Part shown: in pieces, positions 17,852-25,594 of the stretch
Position numbering within the stretch: the first letter of the stretch is position 1
How the letters are laid out: every line of letters starts with the position of its first letter
Assembly (NCBI RefSeq): GCF_003003005.1
Contig: NZ_PVTR01000002.1
Span: 334,831 to 398,830, forward strand
Direction of reading: 5' to 3'
Source of the DNA: Mongoliibacter ruber
GTDB lineage: Bacteria > Bacteroidota > Bacteroidia > Cytophagales > Cyclobacteriaceae
Length of the DNA: 64,000 nucleotides
The notes under the pieces: generated by a model
The model's input: the letters and a program-made list of their open reading frames with translations, nothing else
The model's database searches: none
Told to the model about the DNA's origin: nothing
Program-made: the position numbers and the translations under genes

Positions 17852-19195
17852 ATGTCAAACAAGCAGCTCAACAGAAGAAATTTCCTTTCGCAGACCATCG
17901 CACTTACAGGTGCAGGTTTACTTTCTCCTACTTTTGGATTTGCCGACAGTAACAGCCACAGGCATCCAAACCATCCACTTTCCAAAATCACTTTTAAAAA
18001 TGTAAAGCTGGAAACTGGCTTTATCAGGGATGAGGTCGAAGTCATTGCCACAGAAACCAAGCTTTTCCTGGTAGTGGTGGAAAATGGAAAAATCACTGAA
18101 ATTCTTCCGAATAATTCTGCGGCTGATGCCATTGACGCCCAAGGCTATTTGATGTTGCCCGCTATGAAGGACATGCACATCCACTTGGACAAAACCTATT
18201 ACAGCGGACCATGGAAGGCAAGGGAAAGTAAATTCCGAACTGTCAAAGAGCTGATCGAACATGAAAAGGAGGTAATTCCCACACTTTTGCCCCATTCAAC
18301 GGAGCGGGCCAAAAAACTGGTTGAACTGCTGCATTCCCAAGGAACCGATTTCGCCAGAAGCCATGTCAACATAGAGCCTACCTCTAAGTTGGATTCTTTG
18401 AAAAATCTCCAAAAAGCCTTGGAGGCCAAAGAAGCTGGTTTTGGGGCGGAACTGGTAGCATTTCCCCAGCATGGCGTATTTTACTCAGGTTCGCAGGAAC
18501 TGATGCGTGAAGCAGCAGGCATGGGCATAGACTTTATTGGTGGAGTGGATCCCTATTCTATAGATGGCCAAATTGAAAAGACGATGGACTTTACCGTACA
18601 ATTGGCATTGGATTATCATAAAGGCCTAGATATCCACTTACATGAAACGGGAGAATCCGGTCTGAAAACAGTGCAGTATTTGATCGATAAGGTAAATGAA
18701 AACCCAAGCTTGAAGGGGAAGACTTATTTAAGTCATTGCTTTATATTGGGAGCCGTGGATAGCAAAACACTTGAAGCTACCTGTGAAGCCCTTGCAGAAG
18801 CGCAGATAGGAATCACCACCACGGTACCAATAGGTTACAATGTGATGCCCATACCCAAGCTGTTGGAGCATGGCATTCCTGTAATGGCAGGTACAGACTG
18901 TGTGACAGACCACTGGCAGCCATTCGGGACCGGCAGCATGTTGGATAAAGCCAAGACCATGGCTGAGTTGTATCGATACAACCATGAATTTGGATTGTCA
19001 CGCTGTCTGGGCATAGGCACCAAGGGAGTTACGCCATTGGATAATGAAGGAAAACAAGTCTGGCCCAAGGTGGGGGATGAAGCCAGTTTTAACTTGATTG
19101 CTGCCTCCTGTTCTGCTGAAGCCGTGGCCAGGTTATCCCCGGTAAAGCAATTGTACCATAAAGGCAATTTGGTTTTTGAAAGCGGAGGTTGCTAG
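17852..19195 (+). CDS. CodA-like metal-dependent amidohydrolase with Tat-type leader
   Basis: 447 residues. The start MSNKQLNRRNFLSQTIALTG is a twin-arginine-type export signal. The catalytic part follows the cytosine-deaminase branch of the amidohydrolase superfamily: MKDMHIHLDKTYY (HxH metal site), FARSHVNIEP, VAFPQHGV, LDIHLHETGESG, YLSHCFILG and AGTDCVTDHWQPFGTG (metal Asp). It would hydrolyse a cyclic amide or amidine; cytosine itself is not certain, since these paralogs vary in substrate. Export to the periplasm is unusual for a cytosine deaminase. The gene lies between an intact vsr and a decayed vsr fragment. Confidence 0.82.
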   Translation: MSNKQLNRRNFLSQTIALTGAGLLSPTFGFADSNSHRHPNHPLSKITFKNVKLETGFIRDEVEVIATETKLFLVVVENGKITEILPNNSAADAIDAQGYLMLPAMKDMHIHLDKTYYSGPWKARESKFRTVKELIEHEKEVIPTLLPHSTERAKKLVELLHSQGTDFARSHVNIEPTSKLDSLKNLQKALEAKEAGFGAELVAFPQHGVFYSGSQELMREAAGMGIDFIGGVDPYSIDGQIEKTMDFTVQLALDYHKGLDIHLHETGESGLKTVQYLIDKVNENPSLKGKTYLSHCFILGAVDSKTLEATCEALAEAQIGITTTVPIGYNVMPIPKLLEHGIPVMAGTDCVTDHWQPFGTGSMLDKAKTMAELYRYNHEFGLSRCLGIGTKGVTPLDNEGKQVWPKVGDEASFNLIAASCSAEAVARLSPVKQLYHKGNLVFESGGC

Positions 19196-19218
19196 TGGGA
19201 AAGGGTTTTTTTGCTGTG

Positions 19219-19325
19219 AAGATTGAGCGCAATAGGCAAAGAGACCGGTAGATCAACCATTGCTAGCGATCCAAAGGTTGGACAGTGTTGAGGTTTTGGG
19301 GAGCTGTGTGAAGCGGGTTGTGGAT
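19219..19325 (+). pseudogene. Decayed fragment of the 3' end of a vsr gene
   Basis: The sequence closely matches 17309-17440, the last third of the intact vsr (KIERN..RDR, RSKGWTVLRFW), but has in-frame stops after RDR and after NHC and lacks about 25 bases between two TTGGG(G) repeats. It is therefore a partial second copy, oriented like the intact one, on the far side of the amidohydrolase. Confidence 0.85.
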
Positions 19326-19351
19326 CAAATTTCTAGGATTTAAAGATTTTT

Positions 19352-19369
19352 TGTTCAATATATTGAACA
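19352..19369. promoter_or_regulatory. 18-bp perfect palindrome upstream of XRE gene
   Basis: TGTTCAATATATTGAACA is self-complementary, with a further TTCAA half-site near 19419. A TAACTTTA -7-like box follows at 19386. A likely operator for the XRE regulator encoded 125 bases downstream (autoregulation inferred). Confidence 0.55.
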
Positions 19370-19493
19370 TTTATTTTCTTTTTCTTAACTTTAGTAAATC
19401 AATTCAGCTATTAACTGTTCAAACTTTAAGTCAATCCTAGAGACTTAAATTCAATTAACTATTTTCGATATTCTTCAATTTTGACTAGAATTT

Positions 19494-19721
19494 ATGACGA
19501 ATATCGAATCTTTAGAAAAGAGGATAGCCTTAGCAGATGAAATAAGAAAAATTAGAAAAGCGAATAAGCTTTCACAAATGGAATTGGCTGAAAAAATGGG
19601 AATTGCTAGATCTACAATTTCAAAAATTGAAAACGGGGAATTTGCTTTCAGTGTAGATTATTTGATCAAACTAGCTGATCACCTAAATTTTAAAATCAAA
19701 CTTGAAAAAAATGAAACTTGA
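19494..19721 (+). CDS. XRE-family HTH transcriptional regulator
   Basis: 75 residues made almost entirely of a Cro/C1-type helix-turn-helix: EIRKIRKANKLSQMELAEKM followed by GIARSTISKIENGEFAFSVD. Such small regulators commonly control toxin-antitoxin, phage or restriction loci. It overlaps the next small gene by 11 bases (ATGAAACTTGA), implying translational coupling. An upstream palindrome is a candidate operator. Codon use and base composition are AT-rich like the R-M operon downstream. Confidence 0.85.
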   Translation: MTNIESLEKRIALADEIRKIRKANKLSQMELAEKMGIARSTISKIENGEFAFSVDYLIKLADHLNFKIKLEKNET

Positions 19722-19929
19722 TTTATGGTTCAGAAGATTCCTTGATTTACCAGAAAATGAATTGAAGGAAAGCATTCATCAACTTTCAAGAGATGAAATA
19801 ATCAATTGGCTATGCTGGAATGACAAAAATGGAATATATCGCGACAAAGACTCTCTTGCCGAATTTGGAAACATGATGACATTGGAAGAAGGTAGAGAAA
19901 TTATGATAAGACAGATTTTACAAGGATAA
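19711..19929 (+). CDS. Hypothetical 72-residue protein coupled to XRE regulator
   Basis: Starts MKLDLWFRRFLDLPENELKE inside the last codons of the XRE gene; another ATG nine bases upstream is possible. The short acidic helical protein has no recognised domain. The segment QLSRDEIINWLCWNDKNGIY is distinctive. The overlapping arrangement with an HTH gene resembles a toxin-antitoxin or regulator/partner pair, but nothing in the sequence names a toxin fold. Confidence 0.6.
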   Translation: MKLDLWFRRFLDLPENELKESIHQLSRDEIINWLCWNDKNGIYRDKDSLAEFGNMMTLEEGREIMIRQILQG

Positions 19930-19953
19930 ATTTCAAAAATCAAATCAAAACCT

Positions 19954-20328
19954 ATGGACAATCTAATTCAAAAAATAGAAACAATTTGTAAGATAGATCA
20001 TGAAAATGAAGAAATCATGGTTTTCGAAAAGACAATTATTGATCTTTTTTCATTTGTAGGAGAAGGTATTTACGATTTCCAGACAGAAAGCCATATAAAG
20101 CCATTTTGGTATGGCACGTCCTATTCTAAAGAATGGCATAATGAGGTAAAATTAAGGTTTGATGAAGAGGCTTGGGCTGGAATATTTTTATCAAAGTGGA
20201 CTAAGGCTGAGGAAATATTGGAGAATATAAAAGAGCAGAATATTGGACTAGAAGATTATGTAATTAACCCATCTCAAAATTGGATACAATTGGAATTTGA
20301 TGTTAAGTATCAGATGGGGATTTATTAA
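19954..20328 (+). CDS. Hypothetical 124-residue protein
   Basis: Soluble, acidic protein starting MDNLIQKIETICKIDHENEE, with a Trp/Tyr-rich middle (HIKPFWYGTSYSKEWHNEVK). No signal peptide or membrane segment and no family recognised. It follows the two small genes by 24 bases on the same strand and so probably belongs to that unit. It may be an immunity- or antitoxin-like protein, but that is speculation. Confidence 0.55.
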   Translation: MDNLIQKIETICKIDHENEEIMVFEKTIIDLFSFVGEGIYDFQTESHIKPFWYGTSYSKEWHNEVKLRFDEEAWAGIFLSKWTKAEEILENIKEQNIGLEDYVINPSQNWIQLEFDVKYQMGIY

Positions 20329-20360
20329 ATATCATCAACCCCCATTTTCAATTTTTTTTC

Positions 20361-20528
20361 CTCAAAAAAGAAAAAGGCCTGTCCCAAGAAGAACTGGCCG
20401 AAAGGTCCGGATTAAACAGACCCTATATCTCAGGAATAGAACAGGGGAAGAGAAATGTATCGTTGGAGGTGATGGAGAAGTTGGCGGGGGCGCTGGGGGT
20501 AGGGATTGGGGAGTTGGTGGATTTTTAA
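20361..20528 (+). pseudogene. 5'-truncated XRE HTH regulator remnant
   Basis: The frame LKKEKGLSQEELAERSGLNR continuing PYISGIEQGKRNVSLEVMEK and ending LAGALGVGIGELVDF is a clear Cro/C1 HTH with its natural C-terminus. There is no start codon and the first ~15-20 residues are absent. The sequence resembles controller-type (C-protein) HTHs of R-M systems. It lies just past the 3' end of the R-M operon in convergent orientation. Upstream it runs into the tail of the preceding small gene. Confidence 0.7.
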
Positions 20529-20559
20529 AATAAATTTTGACAATAAGAAATGTTTGATT

Positions 20560-20943
20560 TTAAATATTGGGAAAAATAAACTCTTTTATTCTATCTTCCA
20601 CAGAAGCTCTGTTTGTTACGTATACATTTCGCATACTTCCAATCAAATTATTCAGATCTACATTTTGGTCTTGAGAGTAAAAGAGAATCGGAATGTTATC
20701 TAAATGTTCCTCCTCCCTGATTTGTGCGATATATTTATCACCGTTAAATGGTTCCATATGATAATCCATCACAATTAAATCAAAAGGATACATCATAAAT
20801 ATTTGTTCTAAATCCTCACCATTTAATTGAGGTAAAACAACTAAATTGATATCGTATTTTGTCGCAAGGATAGATAAGTTACTTGTAACTATATGCGACC
20901 AATTCTGCATATCGTCAATCCAAAGAATAAATTTGTGTCTCAT
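20560..20943 (-). CDS. Stand-alone response-regulator receiver domain
   Basis: 127 residues, a single CheY-like REC fold with no output domain. Acidic pocket Asp10-Asp11 (WIDD), phospho-acceptor Asp60 (LIVMDYHM) and Ser90 at the switch position (ILFYSQD) are present. The conserved Lys after beta-5 is replaced (VTNRAS, Asn111-Arg112), which usually alters phosphorylation chemistry. Its start overlaps the stop of the GHKL gene by four bases (ATGA), so the two are co-translated and presumably partners. It is the last gene of the four-gene restriction operon. Confidence 0.82.
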   Translation of the reverse strand: MRHKFILWIDDMQNWSHIVTSNLSILATKYDINLVVLPQLNGEDLEQIFMMYPFDLIVMDYHMEPFNGDKYIAQIREEEHLDNIPILFYSQDQNVDLNNLIGSMRNVYVTNRASVEDRIKEFIFPNI

Positions 20944-23183
20944 ATTATTATTTTAAATGTTATACCATTATCTGAATTATTTTGAACATCAATATTTCCC
21001 TTTAAGTTACTTACAATTTGTTTAACGTGATAAAGACCTAATCCTGAACCATCTGTTGTTGTATACCCAAAGTCAAAAATACGCTTGATGTCTTTCGGAT
21101 TAATTCCTATTCCATTGTCTTTAAACTCAAAAATTAATTTACCCATATATTCAGTTAAACTAATTAATAACCTATCTGACTTAGCTTTCCTTGAGTTAAC
21201 TACAAGATTATCAATAAGAATATTGATTTCTATAGGTTTGAATTTTTTTACAATTTCGTTCTTGACATTGTTTTCAAATACGATTTCTAAACTTTTATTA
21301 TTAACAGAAGGTAAGATATTAGAAATATATTCTGCAAGATAGTTGACAATGTCTACTTCTAATTCTTCTGTTTTTAGTCGGAAATTAGCTTTGGTAGCAA
21401 ATTCTGAGATGTTTTGGATTTTATTGGCTTCAAAGCTTATTGACCTAATTATCTCTATTAAATCATCTCTTGTGATTTCAATATTTCTGCTGAGTTTTAA
21501 GGAGATGTTTTTTAAATAAGAATTAATTGTCTGTGCATAAATTCCTGCATGATGCATAAAACTTAAAAGATCATCAAAATCTTGTGAACGAACAGATTTT
21601 AAAAAAAGATTTTGGGTTTCTTTTTCTTTAATTTCCTTTTCTTTCTCTTTTATCTCTTCTTCTGCTATTTCAGCAATAATTAATGCATCATCCAGAGTAG
21701 ATTTTACTTTCTTAATTTTTGAGATTAATTCCTTATTATCTGTTTCTCTCGCAATATTTTCAATTGATTTTATTAGCGTTAAAGCATTTTCATTTTCATT
21801 TTGTGTATCTGTTAAAAGTGATATTAAATTTGAATTGAAATCAAAAGTAACATCTTCATCAGAGTTTTTAATCTTTAAAAGAGACCTGATTATTTTGATT
21901 TCTAAATTCTCAATGTCTGAATAACCCTTTGTATCAATTCCATACTTGTAAATACTTAACCAAAATGATTCAAGCTTTTCAACTACATCAATAAAGTAGT
22001 CTAATAATTGATGGTAGGCTTGGTTCTTTATTAAACCACCATCTCTACTTGTTGTCTCTTTAAAATCTTCATTCTCACCAATTATTTCTATTCTACCAAT
22101 TAATTGTTGGGTACCAAGTCTGTCTCCAATACGAGACTGTTGTCTTTTATCAAGTTCAAAAGGGTCGGCTCCTGGTTCTCCATAAGGGTAAACTCTTATC
22201 CCGTTTTTATACAAGAAAACCGAACCATATTCAGTATTTCTAATCCCCATTGTTCTGGTAAAATTATTCTTGGCACTTCTATTTAAGTAGAACAATTCCA
22301 CAAACAGATTATTTAGTAAAGGGTAGTTTTCATTATTTATTAATATTGAAAATAGCCATATTCCATTATTTGTAATTTCTGTCTTAATTTGCTTTCCATT
22401 TTGTGCGATTTCGGAGCGTATCTTAATTGTTTTTTCATTAAGAATATTTAATAAATTATTTGTGACTAGCCCATTGACCTTTCTGTTTGGAGCTTCTTGT
22501 TTTTGATCTAAATCAAGATATTCTTCAGCATTAATTTTTATTTCAAAAATTCTTTCTTCATTATTTTCAAAAGGATTGATTAGTTTTGATAAAGAATTTT
22601 TTAAACGTATAAGTTTTTCATAAGACCATTCCGAATCTGGTCTGATACCCGAAATCTCCAACAATGTACCGGAACTAAATATCAATGGGTTTTCATGTAA
22701 TGTAGTATGACTAACCCCAATATTGATAAATTCATCTTTCGTATCTTGTTCAAAATTATCCCAATCAACTTGGATTTGTTCTGTTTTAGAGTTCTTTTCA
22801 TCTTTTGTTGTTATCAAAAGAAGCTTTGAACCTAATTTATCACAAGAAAAACGACCAATCCCTTTTGCTCCTGCATAAAAAGTTTTACTCTGTATTCTAT
22901 TTCTGTAGTCAATATCTTCGGTTCCATCTTTTTTTGCTGAATAAGCTACAAATAGCCACTTATTTAATAGGTCGTCATAATTCATCCCCTTACCATTATC
23001 GGTAATTCTTATTATGGCGTTAGATGTATTTATTTTTTCAAATTCAATTAAAACTTTTGTCGCATGAGCATCATATGAATTCTTAACAAGCTCAAAAATT
23101 GCAATGAAATCATCAGTAATTAAGTCTCGCCCAATTATATTCTTTAATCCCGAACTTATTCTAAATTGTAACTGATTTTCCAT
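20940..23183 (-). CDS. Double-GHKL protein: MORC/MutL-like ATPase N-terminus fused to histidine-kinase-like C-terminus
   Basis: 747 residues with two GHKL ATP-binding modules. The first has N-box ELVKNSYDAH (31-40), DNGKGM (62-67) and GAKGIGRFS (105-113), as in the MutL/MORC/Hsp90 group. The second has an N-box with Asn659/Asn663, DNGIGI (689-694) and GSGLGL (712-717), as in sensor kinases. Between them lie a Glu/Lys-rich coiled coil (about 500-530) and LLSFMHHAGIYAQTINSYLK, where His544/His545 could be a phospho-acceptor in a DHp-like helix pair. There is no membrane segment. The start overlaps the restriction gene stop (TAATG) and the end overlaps the receiver gene. Bacterial MutL/MORC-like ATPases in R-M neighbourhoods were described by Iyer, Abhiman and Aravind (2008, from memory). 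Function here is inferred. Confidence 0.82.
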   Translation of the reverse strand: MENQLQFRISSGLKNIIGRDLITDDFIAIFELVKNSYDAHATKVLIEFEKINTSNAIIRITDNGKGMNYDDLLNKWLFVAYSAKKDGTEDIDYRNRIQSKTFYAGAKGIGRFSCDKLGSKLLLITTKDEKNSKTEQIQVDWDNFEQDTKDEFINIGVSHTTLHENPLIFSSGTLLEISGIRPDSEWSYEKLIRLKNSLSKLINPFENNEERIFEIKINAEEYLDLDQKQEAPNRKVNGLVTNNLLNILNEKTIKIRSEIAQNGKQIKTEITNNGIWLFSILINNENYPLLNNLFVELFYLNRSAKNNFTRTMGIRNTEYGSVFLYKNGIRVYPYGEPGADPFELDKRQQSRIGDRLGTQQLIGRIEIIGENEDFKETTSRDGGLIKNQAYHQLLDYFIDVVEKLESFWLSIYKYGIDTKGYSDIENLEIKIIRSLLKIKNSDEDVTFDFNSNLISLLTDTQNENENALTLIKSIENIARETDNKELISKIKKVKSTLDDALIIAEIAEEEIKEKEKEIKEKETQNLFLKSVRSQDFDDLLSFMHHAGIYAQTINSYLKNISLKLSRNIEITRDDLIEIIRSISFEANKIQNISEFATKANFRLKTEELEVDIVNYLAEYISNILPSVNNKSLEIVFENNVKNEIVKKFKPIEINILIDNLVVNSRKAKSDRLLISLTEYMGKLIFEFKDNGIGINPKDIKRIFDFGYTTTDGSGLGLYHVKQIVSNLKGNIDVQNNSDNGITFKIII

Positions 23184-24262
23184 TATCTTAAAAACCTGAT
23201 TTGTAAATTTAATTTAAACAATATTTTTTCACCTTCTCTATATAGAATGCCAAAATCATGTCTGGTACTACTTGCTGTTTCAAGCTTTGTATTATTTAAC
23301 AAATAATCTTCAAATTCATTTCTATTATAAATGTGGTAACAAAGGACTTCGCCATCATCTTTGACGACTAAATATCCGCCTGTGGAATCCAATTGACCTG
23401 TCCACACTTTTGACGGCATCATTCCAAGAGCAACATCAGTTAAAAAACGTTTGATTTTATATGAATAGAATGGGTGTTTTGTTTCTGTATTAAATCCAAG
23501 TGGATTAATTTTTGAAACTTCATTTACCAAATCCAAAGTTTTTGAAAGCCCCGAAGTAAAGAAAAGATAAACTATTTCGGAAAGAATAATTGGCAATCCA
23601 CTATCAATCAATGTTAAGTTGTTACCGAAGACAGAGCTTTCAGTTTCAATAAAAACCAGTGAACCAAAAATCTCCTTAATCTTTTCGATTCTATCTTTTA
23701 TTTTACTTCTAGTATTAATACTGTTTACAGCTTCAATTTGGGCTTCAGATAAATCAACATTTTCTACTTGGTAAATAAAATTTGTAGTTCTGCCAGCATT
23801 TAATAGTGTTGAAGCATTTCCAAGTTGAGACTTTATGCTGAATCCCAGTTCAGGCATAGTACCTGTTCTTTGGTCGTGTATAACTATTCGAATATCACTT
23901 TTTACGGAGGATTTTGCTTTTAAAGAAAGGCAACTAAATGAATTTATAAAAGTCTCAATCTCAGGAATGGAAAATGTTGAAGAAGTTGTTTCTTTTAACT
24001 TGGAGAGTAAATAGAAGGCTTTCTCTTGAAATTCTATTAAAGGAATTCTAAATTCCTCATTAGCACCTCTAATTATCACCAAATCACGTTCATAACCATA
24101 TTCATATGTTCCGTTTGATTCGTCACGTAAAATTTTAATGATAGGAAAAATAAGGCTTTCAATCTTTTTTAAGTTGCTGTCCCCAGCAAAGAGATTCTTA
24201 TCCGATATAATTTTCAAAAGAGTGTAAATTTCACTCCACTCACCTTTATTTCCTGTTAGCAT
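23183..24262 (-). CDS. HpaII-family type II restriction endonuclease
   Basis: 359 residues, the length I recall for R.HpaII. The start MLTGNKGEWSEIYTLLKIIS and the central HDQRTGTMPELGFSIKSQLG followed by NASTLLNAGRTTNF match the HpaII restriction family (RE_HpaII). The PD-(D/E)XK-type centre plausibly uses Asp123 or Asp130, Glu138 and Lys144 (ELGFSIK). It would cut unmethylated CCGG. The gene overlaps the methyltransferase by 17 bases and the GHKL gene by one base, so translation is coupled and expression tied to the modifying enzyme. No frameshift is seen, so it is probably active. Confidence 0.85.
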   Translation of the reverse strand: MLTGNKGEWSEIYTLLKIISDKNLFAGDSNLKKIESLIFPIIKILRDESNGTYEYGYERDLVIIRGANEEFRIPLIEFQEKAFYLLSKLKETTSSTFSIPEIETFINSFSCLSLKAKSSVKSDIRIVIHDQRTGTMPELGFSIKSQLGNASTLLNAGRTTNFIYQVENVDLSEAQIEAVNSINTRSKIKDRIEKIKEIFGSLVFIETESSVFGNNLTLIDSGLPIILSEIVYLFFTSGLSKTLDLVNEVSKINPLGFNTETKHPFYSYKIKRFLTDVALGMMPSKVWTGQLDSTGGYLVVKDDGEVLCYHIYNRNEFEDYLLNNTKLETASSTRHDFGILYREGEKILFKLNLQIRFLR

Positions 24263-25517
24263 AAATTAATAATTTATCTATTATTTCTTTAGCCGTTGCC
24301 CTAATTGCGGGCACTGCAACGGAATTTCCAAATTGCTTGTATGCCGAGGCATCTGCTACAGGAATTAAAAATTCATCAGGAAAACCTTGCAATCTGGCCC
24401 ATTCCCGAGGTGTCATTTTTCTGATGCCTTCTCTATTTACTTCTCCTTTAATGTGGGTAACAGGAGTAAAATCTTCCAACCTGTCATCATAGACAAGGTT
24501 TCTCTCTCTTCCCATTCCACCGCAGACTACCGCATTAGCAGTGCCATCATCTGGAATGATCTCATATCCAAATCCATTTCCCTTTGATAAATGTCTGTTT
24601 TTATGCTCCTTCAAAGTTTTAAGGTATTGAGTAGAAAGAAAATATTTAACAGAAACAGGTTCTACTTCCTTAACATCTTCAAAAGCAACTACCTTATCTA
24701 AGGGTTCGGGGTATTCAAAATGATCAATACCTAAATCACTTCTAAATCCTACTATAAAAATTCTTTCTCTATTTTGAGGAACTCCAAAATCTCGAGCATT
24801 CATTATTTGAGGTTCAGGAACATAATAACCCAAATCTTGCCTCAAGACATTTAGAATTGTGGCTAATGTCCTTCCTTTATCATGATTTCTTAAACCTTTC
24901 ACATTTTCAAGAAAGAAAGCTTTTGGTTTTTTTCTTTTAATTATTTCGGCGACATCAAAAAATAAAGTTCCTCTTGTATCTTCAAAACCTCCCCTTCTTC
25001 CTGCAATAGAAAATGCCTGACAGGGAAATCCTGCACATAAAACTTCAAAGCCATCAGGTATGAATTGCTTAGTTTCTTCTTTTGTAATATCTCCAAAAGG
25101 CACCTCTCCAAAATTTGCAAAATATGTCTTTTTAGCTTGCTCATCCCATTCACTTGAAAAGACACACTTTCCTCCAAGGCTTTGCATAGCTAATCGAAAA
25201 CCTCCAATTCCTGCAAAGAGGTCAATAAATCTGAATTGAGTATTCCCTTCCGGTTCTGCAAAAGTGGCTTCATTTCCGAATAAGGAATATTGGACAGCTT
25301 CTTCCGCTACTTCCCAGGAAAATTTTTCACCATGGACAATTTCAGAATATTCTTTATAGAACTTTACTGCTTCATTCTTAAACAACTGTTTGTCTAAATC
25401 ATTAGACTGTAAATAATGAGTGAAGGCTGCTTTGCCAATGGCACCATTTTCAGCCTCATTTAACTTCATTTTTTTACCGAACACGTCATCAATTTCAAAC
25501 TTCCTTTCTAATTCCAT
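24246..25517 (-). CDS. HpaII-type DNA (cytosine-5) methyltransferase
   Basis: 423 residues. All main C5-MTase motifs are present: I (FIDLFAGIGGFR, ~98-108), IV with catalytic Cys166 (AGFPCQAFS), VI (FFLENVKGL), VIII (QNRERIFIVGF), IX (REWARLQGFP) and X (QFGNSVAVPAI). The target-recognition region FLSTQYLKTLKEHK...KGNGFGYEIIPDDG...GGMGRERNLV is very close to what I remember of M.HpaII, so CCGG (inner C) is the likely target. About 90 residues precede motif I, a longer extension than in M.HpaII. It is the first gene of the operon, with a palindrome and a -7-like box about 60-100 bases upstream. Confidence 0.93.
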   Translation of the reverse strand: MELERKFEIDDVFGKKMKLNEAENGAIGKAAFTHYLQSNDLDKQLFKNEAVKFYKEYSEIVHGEKFSWEVAEEAVQYSLFGNEATFAEPEGNTQFRFIDLFAGIGGFRLAMQSLGGKCVFSSEWDEQAKKTYFANFGEVPFGDITKEETKQFIPDGFEVLCAGFPCQAFSIAGRRGGFEDTRGTLFFDVAEIIKRKKPKAFFLENVKGLRNHDKGRTLATILNVLRQDLGYYVPEPQIMNARDFGVPQNRERIFIVGFRSDLGIDHFEYPEPLDKVVAFEDVKEVEPVSVKYFLSTQYLKTLKEHKNRHLSKGNGFGYEIIPDDGTANAVVCGGMGRERNLVYDDRLEDFTPVTHIKGEVNREGIRKMTPREWARLQGFPDEFLIPVADASAYKQFGNSVAVPAIRATAKEIIDKLLIYANRK

Positions 25518-25577
25518 ATTGGCAAATACTCTGAATTTATAACTAGACTAATAATTGACCAAGTGAGTCTTACTTCT

Positions 25578-25585
25578 CAAAATTA
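25578..25585 (-). promoter_or_regulatory. Predicted -7 box of the R-M operon
   Basis: On the minus strand this reads TAATTTTG, a full match to the Bacteroidota TAnnTTTG element, about 60 bases upstream of the methyltransferase ATG. The adjacent palindrome would cover the -33 position. Confidence 0.5.
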
Positions 25586-25594
25586 AACCAGGTC

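Noticed and set aside
20297-20533. Short frame rich in Arg/Gly (MMLSIRWGFI...)
   Set aside because: It is the wrong frame of the truncated XRE remnant.
20940-25517. BREX, DISARM or Detocs-type defence system
   Set aside because: None of the characteristic genes (PglZ, DrmA/B, DtcA-type sensor or effector-bearing DtcC) is present; motifs instead fit an HpaII-type R-M pair with GHKL/REC additions.
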